Below the pieces are notes generated by a model. The model was not told the DNA's origin. It made no database searches and saw nothing but the letters and a program-made list of their open reading frames with translations. Position numbers and translations under genes: made by a program. A stretch of DNA of 64,000 nucleotides, from NCBI GenBank assembly GCA_029964075.1, contig CM057136.1:13256381-13320380 (forward strand), written 5' to 3'. This document shows, piece after piece, positions 1 through 11,600 of this stretch; positions within the stretch are counted from its first letter, which is position 1, and every line of letters begins with the position of its first letter. The stretch is from Patiria pectinifera (taxonomy: Eukaryota > Echinodermata > Asteroidea > Valvatida > Asterinidae).

Positions 1-524
1 GGTAATCAAAGACATTGTTTTGTTATCAAATAAATTTGCCAGGATCGACACAGTCTGCTTGGCCAGTAATTATCGGGTAATCATTCCATCATTATTCGTG
101 GGTACAACTAAGCTAAGGATATAATTTTAAAAAGGGATGGACATAAAACAGCAGAAAAGAGTGAATTTTTTATGGACTATTTCATGACTTCTAAAAATAA
201 AATTATGGCTAGAAGGAAAATGTGTTTTGAATGGGTAAAGAGAAAAAGCAGGAATCTTGTATCCTGGTTCGATACCGCAATTTGCTAATAATGTATTTAT
301 ATCGTGTATTTAGTGTTGTTATTTTCAACGTGCATTACGTGTTTTCACGATCATTGTAATTAAAACGTCCACGCCTTCTCAATAATACATGTACTCCTTT
401 TCTTTCCAGTTTGCTTATATTAATATGAAATGTGATATTATTCTTATCGACTTTAATTTGGCGATATAGGTATCAGCAACAAACTTGAGTAAACTTCCAA
501 GTATATACCCTTCGATGAGGGTAA
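1..524. other. 3' flank of P450 copy A, no gene
   Basis: AT-rich sequence with no coding exon that I can support. The part next to the stop codon, about 449-524, closely matches the sequence after the stop of the second P450 copy (8590-8647), so it is probably 3' UTR carried along in the tandem duplication. Copy A has about 20 extra bases here (around 507-526) that copy B lacks. I saw no clear polyadenylation signal. Confidence 0.5.
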
Positions 525-3500
525 TTAATATCGCTTCTTGACGCATACTTCCATCTCATCAACAGGCTGATGTGTCAGAGCCGCCACCTTGTTGAGAGTC
601 AAGAGAGACTCTGACTCCTTGCCCGGTACCTTGTAGAAGGTGTACCGGCCAAACAGCCAAGTAAAGAGCAAGAAGATTTCCTTCTTGGCAAAGTCTTCGC
701 CGAGGCAGACGCGACGTCCGGTGCTGAATGGGAGAAAGCTCTCTGGGAGCTTTTTGAGCAGTTGACCGTTGTCGTCCAAAAAATGCTCTGTCAAAGAAAG
801 CATGCAGAAAGGTATTTTTTTTAATAATCAGGTTGTACATACTTCAGGCTCCTTCCACGAATAGATTTACCAAAATGCACACGTCTTGTCTTTAAGAATG
901 CATCCAGCATGCGCATGAGCTTGGTTCCATCGCAGTATAACGCCTTCTAATTGCCGAGTGCCGATGCCGCTGTAAACTTGCCAAGCTTGCAAACTTACCC
1001 GGCTTAAACTTCTCTGGTTCGGACCACTGTGTTGGGTCGTTGTGCAGAGCCAGATGGTTAATCATCACCATGGTGCCTTTGGGGATATCGTACCCAGCTG
1101 TAGAAATTTAGTTTAAAAAAGATAACTCAAATGACAAATAATCACATAATATTAACACGGGTGAGGCCGTTGAAACACGCAGCACCTTTGAATATCAATT
1201 GGAGGACTTGAAATAAGACTTGGGACTTACTTTTTACCGAAACTGTGACTGATGGACTAGTAATGGAATTAAACCCAGCGCAACACTTTTCCGATTTAAC
1301 CGGTTCCCCGGATCACTGGGCCATCAAACAGAGCTGAAAATTTGGACAGATCTGACCATACACCAGGCGACCGGATGAAATCAACATGTTTGATTTTTTC
1401 GCATCCGATTTTACCGGATACGATGTTAACGTAAAGGTGTGCAGGCAGCACTCCAATTTTATTGGACACTATATTTATGTTAACCAATCAGGTTCACGAA
1501 TGAAGTCACATGATTCCAAATTGACGGCTGCCATTTTGTCATCATGCGATGTTATCATGCGATTGGTTATCATGTGACTGATCATCATGTGACTGATAAT
1601 AGAACGGAAACGGATACGTATGCTGGTTGGTTGCGGTCTAACCGCAACAGTGAAAGACGGTGATGGGGTGATCCGGTGAACTGGTAATCCGGTGAACTGG
1701 TGATCCGGTAAAATCGGAAAGGTAAGCGCTAGATTTCAAACTACTGGACCAAATACTCACCCAGTGTAGTGTCGGTCAGGACAGTATGAGGAACGCCTAA
1801 AGGCGCAACTGATCCATAGCGGTGAACCTCCAGGATGGTGGCCTCGGTGTATGGCAACGAGCCGCGGTCGTCCAACGAGGGGAGCGTATCACGACCCAGG
1901 ACGTCATCAATCTCCTTGGCAACCTTCTCCTGGATGTCCGGATTCTCGGCCAAGAGACCCACCGCCCAGTGAAGAGTGATAGTGGTAGTCTCGGTTCCAG
2001 CTGTGTTGAAACAGTATCATCTTAAGGCCTTTACAATCAATGTTAGATACAAGTTGTTGGCCATTCATTACAGCAAAATGATGTTATCATGTGCAGTGTC
2101 GTGGCCTCATGGTCTGGATCATCAACCTCTTACGATCTGTGGTAATTCTGCAGATTCGGGGGGGGGGTGTTTGGCGTACAGCGTAGGGTTACTCTGGACA
2201 TGTCATTGCGCAAGACACTTTGTCACTAATATTGAAAAAGATGAGACAGATCTTTTTACCTGAGAAAATGTTAAAGACTGTCTGACAAATGTGAGTATCG
2301 GTGATTTGATCGGCTTCCTCCTCCCCAGCTTCTATTGCCTGCTTCTGGGTCAACAGCAACGAGTCAACGAAGTCACGCACGTTTTCTGTTGCAAAAGAGA
2401 AGCAATTTAATAGTTGAACGAAGAATTTGACCGGAGCGGGGTTTGAACCTGCGACCTCCAGTCTGCCATTCTGGCACTCCTCCTATCCAGGCCTATATGG
2501 GTGGCTACCAATTTTTTTAAGGAAAAGCAAATTGTGACGTCTCTGCGAATATACAAAAGTTGAACATATTTCATCTCTGGTGCATTTTGCAACCACTTTT
2601 TCCCGACGTTAAATTGCCGTTGCATTAGCAATCGTGTCAAGTATGAACTGGTCTTTAGTGAAGTGGGCTTCGCACCCACAACCATCTACTTACGAGTGCT
2701 GATATCTTACTAACTTGACCAGCGTGCTTTTTGGCTGGTTTTATCTGATATAGTGGTTGGTTCTAGAACCAATCTATTGATAGGATGGAATTTTTGCAGG
2801 GGAAATGTTCAATGAAATATTTGGTTTTGACTCACCTGGGTCAAACTGCTCCCTATGTATCTTTAACTCCTTTCTGAAGAACTCTAACATCTCTGCAATA
2901 ATCTTACGAACCTTCCATTCACCCGGAGTTGGAATGAAACTTAAGGCAGGAAAGAAGTCAGCAATCAGACCATTGCCGAAGGCTGTCTGTGCATCAACAT
3001 TCAACTGAATCCACTGCAACAGTTCAGGCTGGTTGAACTCGTATCTGAAACAAGACGATAAAAGTACACAGAGTTGCACGTACCTTCAGAGTCTGCGGTT
3101 TGCTTTTTATGTGGGGTTTCAACCCCCTCCACTTTTAGCATTTAAAGGGAAGAACGGACCATTTGTCATCTGGGCATTTGTTTTCAAGACAAAGGTGCGT
3201 GTTCTCAAAACTTTCGCCAAGAGTGCATTTACTGACGACGTCATTGCATTTGGTCAATTTTTGGTCAATTGGTAGTTATATTTTATGGGAGACTTTAAGG
3301 GGCTCGCTTTTCGGTCAATTTTCCGGGGACAGACCTACCACGAAGTGACATGAAGAAGCTCCTGCCAGAGCCTAAAAAACACACAATTGTGCAAAAATCT
3401 GCAGGCAAAAGTGCACCGTTAAAATAAACGCTACTTACTGTTTGTTGAAGCACAAGCTTGCCAGGATATTATACACGATCTGGCCGATGGTGTACTTGGG

Positions 3501-5383
3501 TGCAAACGGTTTGTCCCCAAGGTCATCCAGAACTTTGGCAATTTGCGGAGTGACGCTGAAGACGAGCTTCTGCAGTTGTTCTTTCTGCGCAAAATGCCTG
3601 GAAAAAAACCCAAACGGTATTAGATTGTGAAATGTGATTGTTGAGCACTGATGGTATTTAATTTTTTTTTTCAATTTTTTAAAAATAAATTTATGATTGA
3701 TGGCAACAGGAACTAACCTAATTGCAGTGTGGCCAAGCTTGCGCTGGTATCTCCACTGCGGGCCGTAGTTCGAGAAGGCAATATCTTTGTATCCTTCGGT
3801 GATGATTTCAGCTGGAGAATCGGAACAGTAAAAATTGCTATAATGAATTCCGTGCAGTTTTGTTCTCGTTTGAAGCAACAAACCTGCTCACAATCTGTAA
3901 TGTAGGGTGTATATACAGTAACAACCAGTTGAAGTTTTAACACATTGGCTATATTGAGTTAAAGGGGAAAAAAATCAGCACATGCACGCAACTTTTTGAG
4001 CCTCATAACTGGATTCTGTTGTTAACTCGCATTTAAACAAGAAAAGTAGTGTTTAAAAACACAAATGCCCCGCAACCATGCCTATTTCTATGACATAACA
4101 CCACTCTATTAACATCAACTTACGTGGGTCACATGGAACGATCATTGACATCGTTATTGTTTTCTTATTATGTAATGTATTAATGCCTAGGATCCCACAA
4201 TTAATTTTTGTTTTTTGCTTTTCTGTTAGGAAGTCATTGTATGTGAATTAAGCAAACTGACTGGATATCAAGTTCAATCTTAAGCAAGACATTTCTCAAA
4301 GGCAAATCCTTTCAGCATAATCCTACTACCGTGCTACTCTACCATGTGTACTGTTTAATCAAACTTGAAGTTCCGTGAACATGTATACCTGAGTATGACA
4401 TCGGTCGACCCGCAAACTCCACGGCTTTCGTCACCAGCGCTTCTCGGACGATCTGAATGTTGTTCAGTACAATCATGTTGAAAGCACCAAACCTCAGTGA
4501 GAAGACACCTCCGTACTGCTTGTGCAGATCGCACATGACCTCCAACGCAGTTTTGGACAAAAATGCTGGTCAATTATCAAACGAAAAGATTCACGAGGTT
4601 AACAAATTATTCATGCAGTACATGTATTCTGAAAGTGATTGTGTAGTTATGGTCTCAGTTTCCGTAGAGAAAGAGCGCCCACGTTTTAGCTTAGGTTTTG
4701 ACTCTCCCGACCATATACGTTATGCGTAGCGGCCATCTTACTATTTTTTGCTATTTTAATTGTAAAAATGGATGCGCAAACGATTCACTCATTCATATCC
4801 AAGGTTGAACCCTTGACGGAATAACAACGAATGCTCAGTCCGTGGCGACAGACACACAATGAAGGAATCTTTGGAAAGAGGTCACATTGGTGTTTCACAT
4901 GATCTTTAACTTATTTGCAAAATTTTAATAGATCTCTAATAACTAACATTTACATCTGGGTTTCCTTAGTGGATACATCATATATCAAGCCCTGCATGAA
5001 ATAATAAGCCCATACACAATTATATCAACCGGCCGTCAAGTTTATCAGGTGAACATTTTAACAAATCCTGATCATCGATTTCGTTATAAGCTCAACGGCA
5101 GTTCCCAATAAGGAGTAAGTCCTTATCTGAGGCTGAACCACATTATGAGGATTTTGTAAGAAACATCTATACTATAAAGACCTACAACATCAATGACTGA
5201 CACATTAACCATTTACTAATGCGTTGACTCACATGTAACATTCCCGAGCAGAGGCACAGCAAACGGTCCTGGAGGGAAGTTAGCCGGTCGCTTCGAGCTC
5301 TTGTACAAAGCAAAGGCAGCCAGAGTAGTCAATGCAACCAACACGGTGGTCGCATTGACGTAAAGAGCACCTAACATCGCCAT
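525..5383 (-). CDS. Cytochrome P450, CYP2 clan (CYP17/CYP2-like), tandem copy A
   Basis: Nine exons on the minus strand: 5383-5233, 4565-4389, 3811-3718, 3597-3439, 3044-2836, 2385-2260, 2000-1761, 1097-999, 787-525. They splice in phase to 505 aa ending TAA. It is a microsomal haem-thiolate mono-oxygenase. Visible features: N-terminal membrane anchor (about residues 11-27), proline hinge FPPGP, I-helix AGTETT (306-311), K-helix E363/R366 and haem loop [11 protein letters not shown] with C446. The PERF position reads PEHF, with His where copy B has Arg; CYP2 proteins often have His there, so this does not imply inactivity. The start is the ATG conserved in copy B. Intron 3 (120 nt, 3598-3717) is absent from copy B. 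It could be annotated as steroid 17-alpha-hydroxylase-like, but the substrate cannot be read from sequence. Confidence 0.93.
1278..1730. repeat. Inverted-repeat element in P450-A intron 7
   Basis: The ends are imperfect inverted repeats sharing TTTCCGATTT and ACCGG motifs, and the right end also carries tandem copies of GGTGAACTGGTAATCC-like sequence. No coding capacity is seen. It is probably a non-autonomous DNA transposon (MITE) filling most of the intron. The equivalent intron of copy B holds a different element. Confidence 0.5.
2413..2500 (-). repeat. tRNA-derived SINE fragment, family 1
   Basis: Read on the minus strand this has a degraded tRNA-like head with a B-box-like GGTTCAAACC, followed by the family tail AAATTC-TTCGTTCAAC. 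Related copies lie at 17687, 35739 and 38342. It sits in intron 5 of P450 copy A. Confidence 0.6.
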
Positions 5384-5481
5384 TTTCTTTTCAGAAGATA
5401 TAGGAGCCGACGTCCTTCCTTCTTTACGCCGAAATGATCACAGCACAAGTCTCGAATGCTACAGAGATGATGCCACAATAC

Positions 5482-5502
5482 TCAAAGCTACGTCATCGCA
5501 TA
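5482..5502 (-). promoter_or_regulatory. Conserved CRE-like block upstream of P450-A
   Basis: A block reading TCAAAGCTACGTCAT then CGCATA on the plus strand lies about 100 bases upstream of the ATG. Copy B has nearly the same block (13732-13753). It contains ACGTCA, a CREB/ATF-type half-site. Conservation between young duplicates is weak evidence for function, so this is only a candidate. Confidence 0.25.
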
Positions 5503-6948
5503 GGCCTACATAATAACTGCAAGTCATGCACATAGATTGCGCATGATTGTGAAATGTTTGCTTACGAATTCACCCATTACGTAACATATACCTGAATATA
5601 ATGGAGATTACAATAAGTCCCTTTTTTCAGGTATTATTAGGTGTCCTTGCTCTATATACGCAGATATTGCATGCATCATCGCACGTTGATCAGGCCTATA
5701 AGCTGGTAAATTTCGACCAGATAAGGCCTTGCCTTAAGCATAATGCCTTAATTACTAACTAAAGCAACGATTGCCGCAGCATTCTCTTGAATTTATTCCT
5801 CACGTGTATTGCATCATCCGTCTGGATAACTTGGAAATTCTCTTGTCCAATCCTAACCCTATATGACTGTGAAGTAAGGCTTGTAAGAAATGGGCAGGGC
5901 CATAAGGAAAAGTTTTTTAAAAAAAAGAAGGAAACTCAGTATCAAACGGTATGGTGATTTACTTGTCATCCGGGAAAATCTCACAGGCTAATCCATGGCC
6001 AAAACCGAACTGCGTAAACAGGGTTCCTTAACTAATTTGTTCACTAGCTGAAACAGCCTCTTAACTAGCCTTTGGGCATTTCACTAGCCCGCTTTTTTTT
6101 TAGCTCAAATACAAAATGCCGTATTTTCAGGCACAATTCTTAGGCAATTTTGTCATTGTTTTAACCCTAAAAGGCCCGGGTTATTTTGACCATCTCTCAG
6201 CCGGGGGATTCTGCCCCTCCCCTCAGATCTCGGCCATCAAGTGACGAAAAAATTTGAAACTCGGTACATGCATAGAGCAACTCATCATGAAGATATTTAA
6301 GAAATTTCGTGATATAGGTCAAAGGGTTTCAGAATTATGGCTAATTAATTATTCATATATACGAATGGTAATTCTGCTCTGTGTACACGACGTATATGGG
6401 AAAATTCAGTTTTCACGGCACGTAGCCCCAGAATTTTTTTATGTTTTTGGTATCAAAAGATGCGAAAGGCCGCGAGGCTAAAAAGTCAAAACAGCTCGGG
6501 TCACGAAAAAAAAAATTCAAAGCTATCGCGGAAAAAGTTGAGGGGGGGGGGGCCGATTCCGCCTCGGCCCCTTTAGGGTTAAATAAACAGATCCAATTTA
6601 TCCTATAAAACAGTTGATAAAATTAGACACCAATTGATGAGGTTTGCTTTCTGAATTTAATGATTTTTTTATTCCTGCATGTCCTTTCATCTTTGCCGTA
6701 GCCCAATAATTTTTGACTGGCATGCCGGGCTACTTAAGGAATAGTTTGACGCGTCGCTGTTTTGACTAGCATTTGGCTAGCGGGTACCGCTAATTTAACC
6801 CATGGAAATTACATTCGGTCAAAAATTCAACAAGTTTACAAAATACATGGATACATGAAGTGAGAATTCCTTAGTGCAAACAGAAAACCGTAAAAGTTGT
6901 CGTTTTTAAAAGAAAGCCACAATATATTTTTTTTTAAAGCCGACTATT

Positions 6949-7328
6949 AGGCCAAAAAAATATATATTCGGTCTCTGGTCAGACCAAAGTTCCGGAATTA
7001 ACGCGGGGACGCGGCTTTTTTTTTTTTCAAGCTTGGATTGTACAGACAAGGTGGGGTACTATTTTGCTACTTGGTGTCCTCATGTACATTGGTGTCCTCC
7101 ATAATTCGCCTCGGTGCTCTCGATCATTTGCCTGGTTTACCATTTGCCTTGGTGCTATTTCCCATTCCTTGGTGCTCTTTGGTAAAAAAAATTGAGGTGC
7201 GGCAATAGAGGGCGCTGTTGGAGCTACCGCGGAACATTTTGGAGAAAAAAAAAGATTGACGCGCATGATTAAAATCCACGCGCGCGCTGACCAGAGACCG
7301 ACTTATTATTATAAAAATTTTTTGGCCT
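6949..7328. mobile_element. MITE with AGGCC ends (380 bp)
   Basis: The left end AGGCCAAAAAAAT and right end ATTTTTTGGCCT are inverted. Further in, CGGTCTCTGGTCAG mirrors CTGACCAGAGACCG. TATT flanks both sides (6945-6948 and 7329-7332), consistent with a 4-bp target duplication. A relative of similar size lies at 33841-34214. It has no coding capacity. Confidence 0.7.
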
Positions 7329-8036
7329 TATTCAAAGAGCTGGAGAAACAACATAGGCCTACCCTCGTAAGATTACATTCTAAAGCACCAATCAAAACTC
7401 TACCTTGTTTTACGTTTCATATTTACACCGCTTATATAAAAAAACACTTTGCAATGGCTAGCAACAAGATGTTTTGAAATAAGTGCCGACTCCCCCACAC
7501 CACACGAACTTTAATAACTACTTGTCATTTACTCTATTTGGAGATTTTAACGCAGCAATTTCATTTTCACGCATTATGTTATGTTTGTTACCAATAAAAC
7601 ATTAAACACCGCAACTCAAAATCCAAAGAAGAATGTTCAAAACCTAACCTGTTAAAGTTTCAGCTCAGTGGATATTACATTTTTCGAGAACAAAGTGAAA
7701 AACAATGCACAACGTTTTGATCACGAAACACGATTTCGTGCATAGAATTCCTTATTTCCGGAAATCAGTCAACTCGGACTAAACAGTTGGAAATCATACA
7801 TTTTCTTGATTTCTTCTAAAATGACAGCAAGCTAGACGGAATAATTTCATGGGATGTAGGCCTACGATCTTTAATCCACATAGGCTTTTGATAATAATTC
7901 GGTAGGTTACTTTAAATGCAAATGAAATTTTGGTAAAATGCCTTTAATGGCAAATCCGGGATCTTAAACTTGCCCAAAAATTTGTAGAGACTCAACTCTG
8001 TGTTATATGATTCATATGTACATGTATATACAAATG

Positions 8037-8510
8037 TTTAACAGTGTTGACCACTGTAATGTGGGATATGACGTTTTGAACACCCGAGGGGCGCATACAC
8101 GTCATATCCCAAATTACAGCAGTCAACAATTGTTTTGTTATACCTCTGTCTCGGATTCTTTTGATTTTGATGTAAAAACCACGAAGACATACATCAGTAA
8201 ATACAACAATCATGACATTCAAACGCAAACTCACATGCATGTCGCGTGCTCGAAACAGCTGATCGTCTGCAAGTTCGCTGCTCCCACTCATGTGTGAAAT
8301 CATGGTGAAAATAGCGTGGGTACCAATGATATAAGCGTGACACCGCACGTATAATTATAAGCACAAAGTCATAGCACACTCCATGTGGGATATCACGTAC
8401 ATGACGTATGTGATCCCACAGGGAGTGTGCCGTGACTTTTTATAAACTTAACACGTGATCGTTCTAGGCCAATGAAAATACAGTATTCAAGACAGAGGTA
8501 TAGCAATCCG
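8037..8510 (+). repeat. Hairpin-containing repeat, inverted partner of 9465-9845
   Basis: This repeat contains two internal hairpins. One has arms with GTGGGATATGACG and CGTCATATCCCA (about 8059-8112). A second 65-nt palindrome lies at about 8378-8442. The same sequence occurs in the opposite orientation at 9465-9845 inside P450-B. No protein is encoded. Confidence 0.65.
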
Positions 8511-8647
8511 AGCTGTGTGGTTTTCCAACCTTACTAGGAATTAAGCAACTGTTGTCAACATGCATCAATAGTTTCTATTATTTCTATATGGACTTTAATT
8601 TGGCGATATAGGTATCAGAAACAAACTTGAGGAAACTTCAAAGTATA

Positions 8648-11600
8648 TTAATATCGCTTCTTGACGCATACTTCCATCTCATCAAGAGGCTGATGTGTCA
8701 GAGCCGCCACCTTGTTGAGAGTCAAGAGAGACTCCGACTCCTTGCCCGGTACCTTGTAGAAGGTGTACCGGCCAAACAGCCAAGTGAAGAGCAGGAAGAT
8801 TTCCTTCTTAGCAAAGTCTTCGCCGAGGCAGACGCGACGTCCGGCGCTGAATGGGAGAAAGCTCTCTGGGAGCTTTTTGAGCAGTTGTCCGTTGTCGTCC
8901 AAGAAACGCTCTGTGGAATAATGTAGTCAGAAATGTTAAGTTCTTTGAAAAGGGAATAATGTTTGAAAACGGTCAATATTTGCGAGACAACAAAATTGTT
9001 ATATCAGTACATATTAAGTCAGTTTTGCATCAAGTATATAAGGGCAAATGTAGTATTGGCCACGTTTTATAATTCAGGCAAATTTCACTGCAAAATGTTT
9101 CAGAGTATTCAAACTCACATTCGAGCGTGGACGAACAGGGCTTTATGAAGGAGAGCGCCTTGGACAGGCCTTTACAGCAATGTTGTTCTCAAAATTCACA
9201 GACTCTTATGGTTTTGACAGATTCAACGTTACCTGGTTTAAACTTCTCCGGCTCAGACCACTGTGTTGGGTCGTTGTGAAGAGCAAGAAGATTGATCATC
9301 ACTGTGGTATCTTTGGGGATGTTGTATCCAGCTGCGGAACAGTATAAAACGGAACAAATATCAAACGACACACTGGAGCGATTGAGTTAAATCATAGCCT
9401 TCTTTGAAACAGACAAAATAGGAGGACGTTATCTGGTTTTCTTTTGTGATTTCAAATCACATGGCATTACCTCTGTCTTGAATACTGTGTTTTTATTGGC
9501 CTAGAACGATCGCGCGTTCAGTTTATAAAAAGGCACGGTACAAGTCCTGTGGGATATCACGTACGGTGATATCCCAGTGTGCTATGACTTTGTACGTATG
9601 GTACGTACTGTGAAACGCTTGTATCGTTGGTACCCACGCTATTTTCACCATATTTTCACGCTTGAGTGGGAGCAGCGAACTAGCAGACGATCAGCTGTTT
9701 CGAGCACGCGACATCATGTGAGTTGACGTTCGATTGACATGATTGTGTTAACTGCTGTTAACTGCTTCGCCTCGGGTGCTATGCGCCCCTCGTGTGTTGA
9801 AAACGTCATATCCCACACCACAGTAGTCAAATAATTGTTAACCATACTATTTTGGCCTTCATATCTCAGTGTGAAGGTGAAGTACAATATCCATTTTCAT
9901 GTCGGAATTTTCGAATTCAAGGAGCTATAAACGTATGTAGGTGTGGAGTTCGGGGCCTAGAGTAGAGGGTAGTGGTTGTGGGACATAGTCGAGGATCTAT
10001 AACTTGGGGACTGGGCTTTGTGGGATATGGGACATGGTGATCATGGTGACCCAAGCAAATACTCTAAGGTTTTGGAGTGTTATAAACATGGCAGGAATAA
10101 GTAAGGCCGGTATGTTGTAGTCTATAGTCACGCTAGAAATACTCACCCAACGTAGTGTCCGACATGGTTGAATGGGGAACTCCCAAAGGCGCCACCGACC
10201 CCTGGCGGAAAACCTCCAGAACGGTGGCCTCGGTGTAAGGCAACGAGCCGCGGTCGTCCAACGAGGGGAGCGTATCGTGACCCAGGACGTCATCAATCTC
10301 CTTGGCAACCTTCTCCTGGATGTCCGGATTCTCGGCCAATAGACCCACCGCCCAGTGAAGGGTGACAATGGTAGTCTCAGTTCCAGCTGCGCATTGAAAC
10401 GTAACAATCAAACTTAAGCAGGAAATTGCTGGCAACTTTCTTCTATTTTTTTCCAAAGTTATTCTGAATATGCGAAAACCCACAGTATATATTTCGCATG
10501 AGTGTCAGGCAACGTTAGCATTGCATGCGTCCATCCACCAACTCTGCCTTGGTATACATGTACATGGGCGAACTTGTACACAGAGACAATAGAAGGTCTG
10601 ATACATGGCGTAGGGGGAGGGGTGTTAGGGCACTGCAGAAAATGGCCCTGATCCATCCTCAATAAACAGCAATTTTTCACTGTGCTAGATAACAAATTAA
10701 CGAGACAAGCTTTCGATTATTTTGTTTTTTTACCTCCGAAAATGTCAAAGACTGTCTGACAAATGTGAGTATCGGTGATTTGATCGGCTTCCTCCTCCCC
10801 AGCTTCTATTGCCTGCTTCTGGGTCAACAGCAACGAGTCAAAGAAGTCACGCACGTTTTCTGTTGAGATGGAGAATTGTATACATTTTTGCTAAAAGTGT
10901 TGTTATGGGACGGTCCGGCCTGCCCTCTATAGACAGTGTTGCCACCATTTCAGTCATGTTTCCTGTATCCAATAACAGTACTGTATGATAATGTGGTTTT
11001 TTTTTGTGTGCAAATAGGAACCTTCCAGCCTCGCTTTGGTTACGTTGATTTGAAAGGGAAATGAATTGAAACGGTATAACGCACGGGTATAACGCATGGT
11101 CGCACCGTGCATTATACCGAATAATAATATGTCACGTGATCTACAATTCACCAATCAGACGACGGGGATTTATTCAGGTGTTGTATAACATCAAATAACT
11201 CGTCCTTCCGTATTGAAACCCAGCACTTTCAGGTGATTTTGGCGCACTTCGATCCGATCCCATTCTGTCCCACTATGCACTGGAGACTCACCTGGATCAA
11301 ACTTCTCCTTGTGTGCCTTCAACTCCTTGTGGAACACCCCAATCATGTCCGCGAGGAGTTTCCGAACTCTCTTTTCATTTGGAGTTTGAATGAAAGTCAA
11401 AGCAGGGAAGTAGTCACCTATCAGACCATTGCCGAAGGCGTTCTGTACATCGACATTCACTTGAATCCACTCCAACAGTTCAGGCTGGTTGAACTCGTAC
11501 CTAAACAAGACGGTCATGCCAAAAAGTACACGCAGAAGTTGAGGCCTGGTTATGGTATATGCCTCATATCTCCCGAGTAGTCGTAAACAGCTAGTGCTGG

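Larger units (their letters stand above)
5384..8647. other. Spacer between P450 copies A and B
   Basis: No gene is supported here. About 5384-5900 is the upstream region of copy A and aligns in blocks with the upstream region of copy B (13555-14085), so the duplication included about 0.5 kb of 5' flank. The rest is AT-rich DNA with one MITE at 6949-7328 and an element with hairpins at 8037-8510. The last 60 bases are the 3' flank of copy B. The short open frames, such as those at 8007-8348, lie inside the repeat. Confidence 0.55.

Noticed and set aside
8007-8348. Open frames of about 100 codons on both strands
   Set aside because: They lie within the inverted repeat 8037-8510 and match no protein family.
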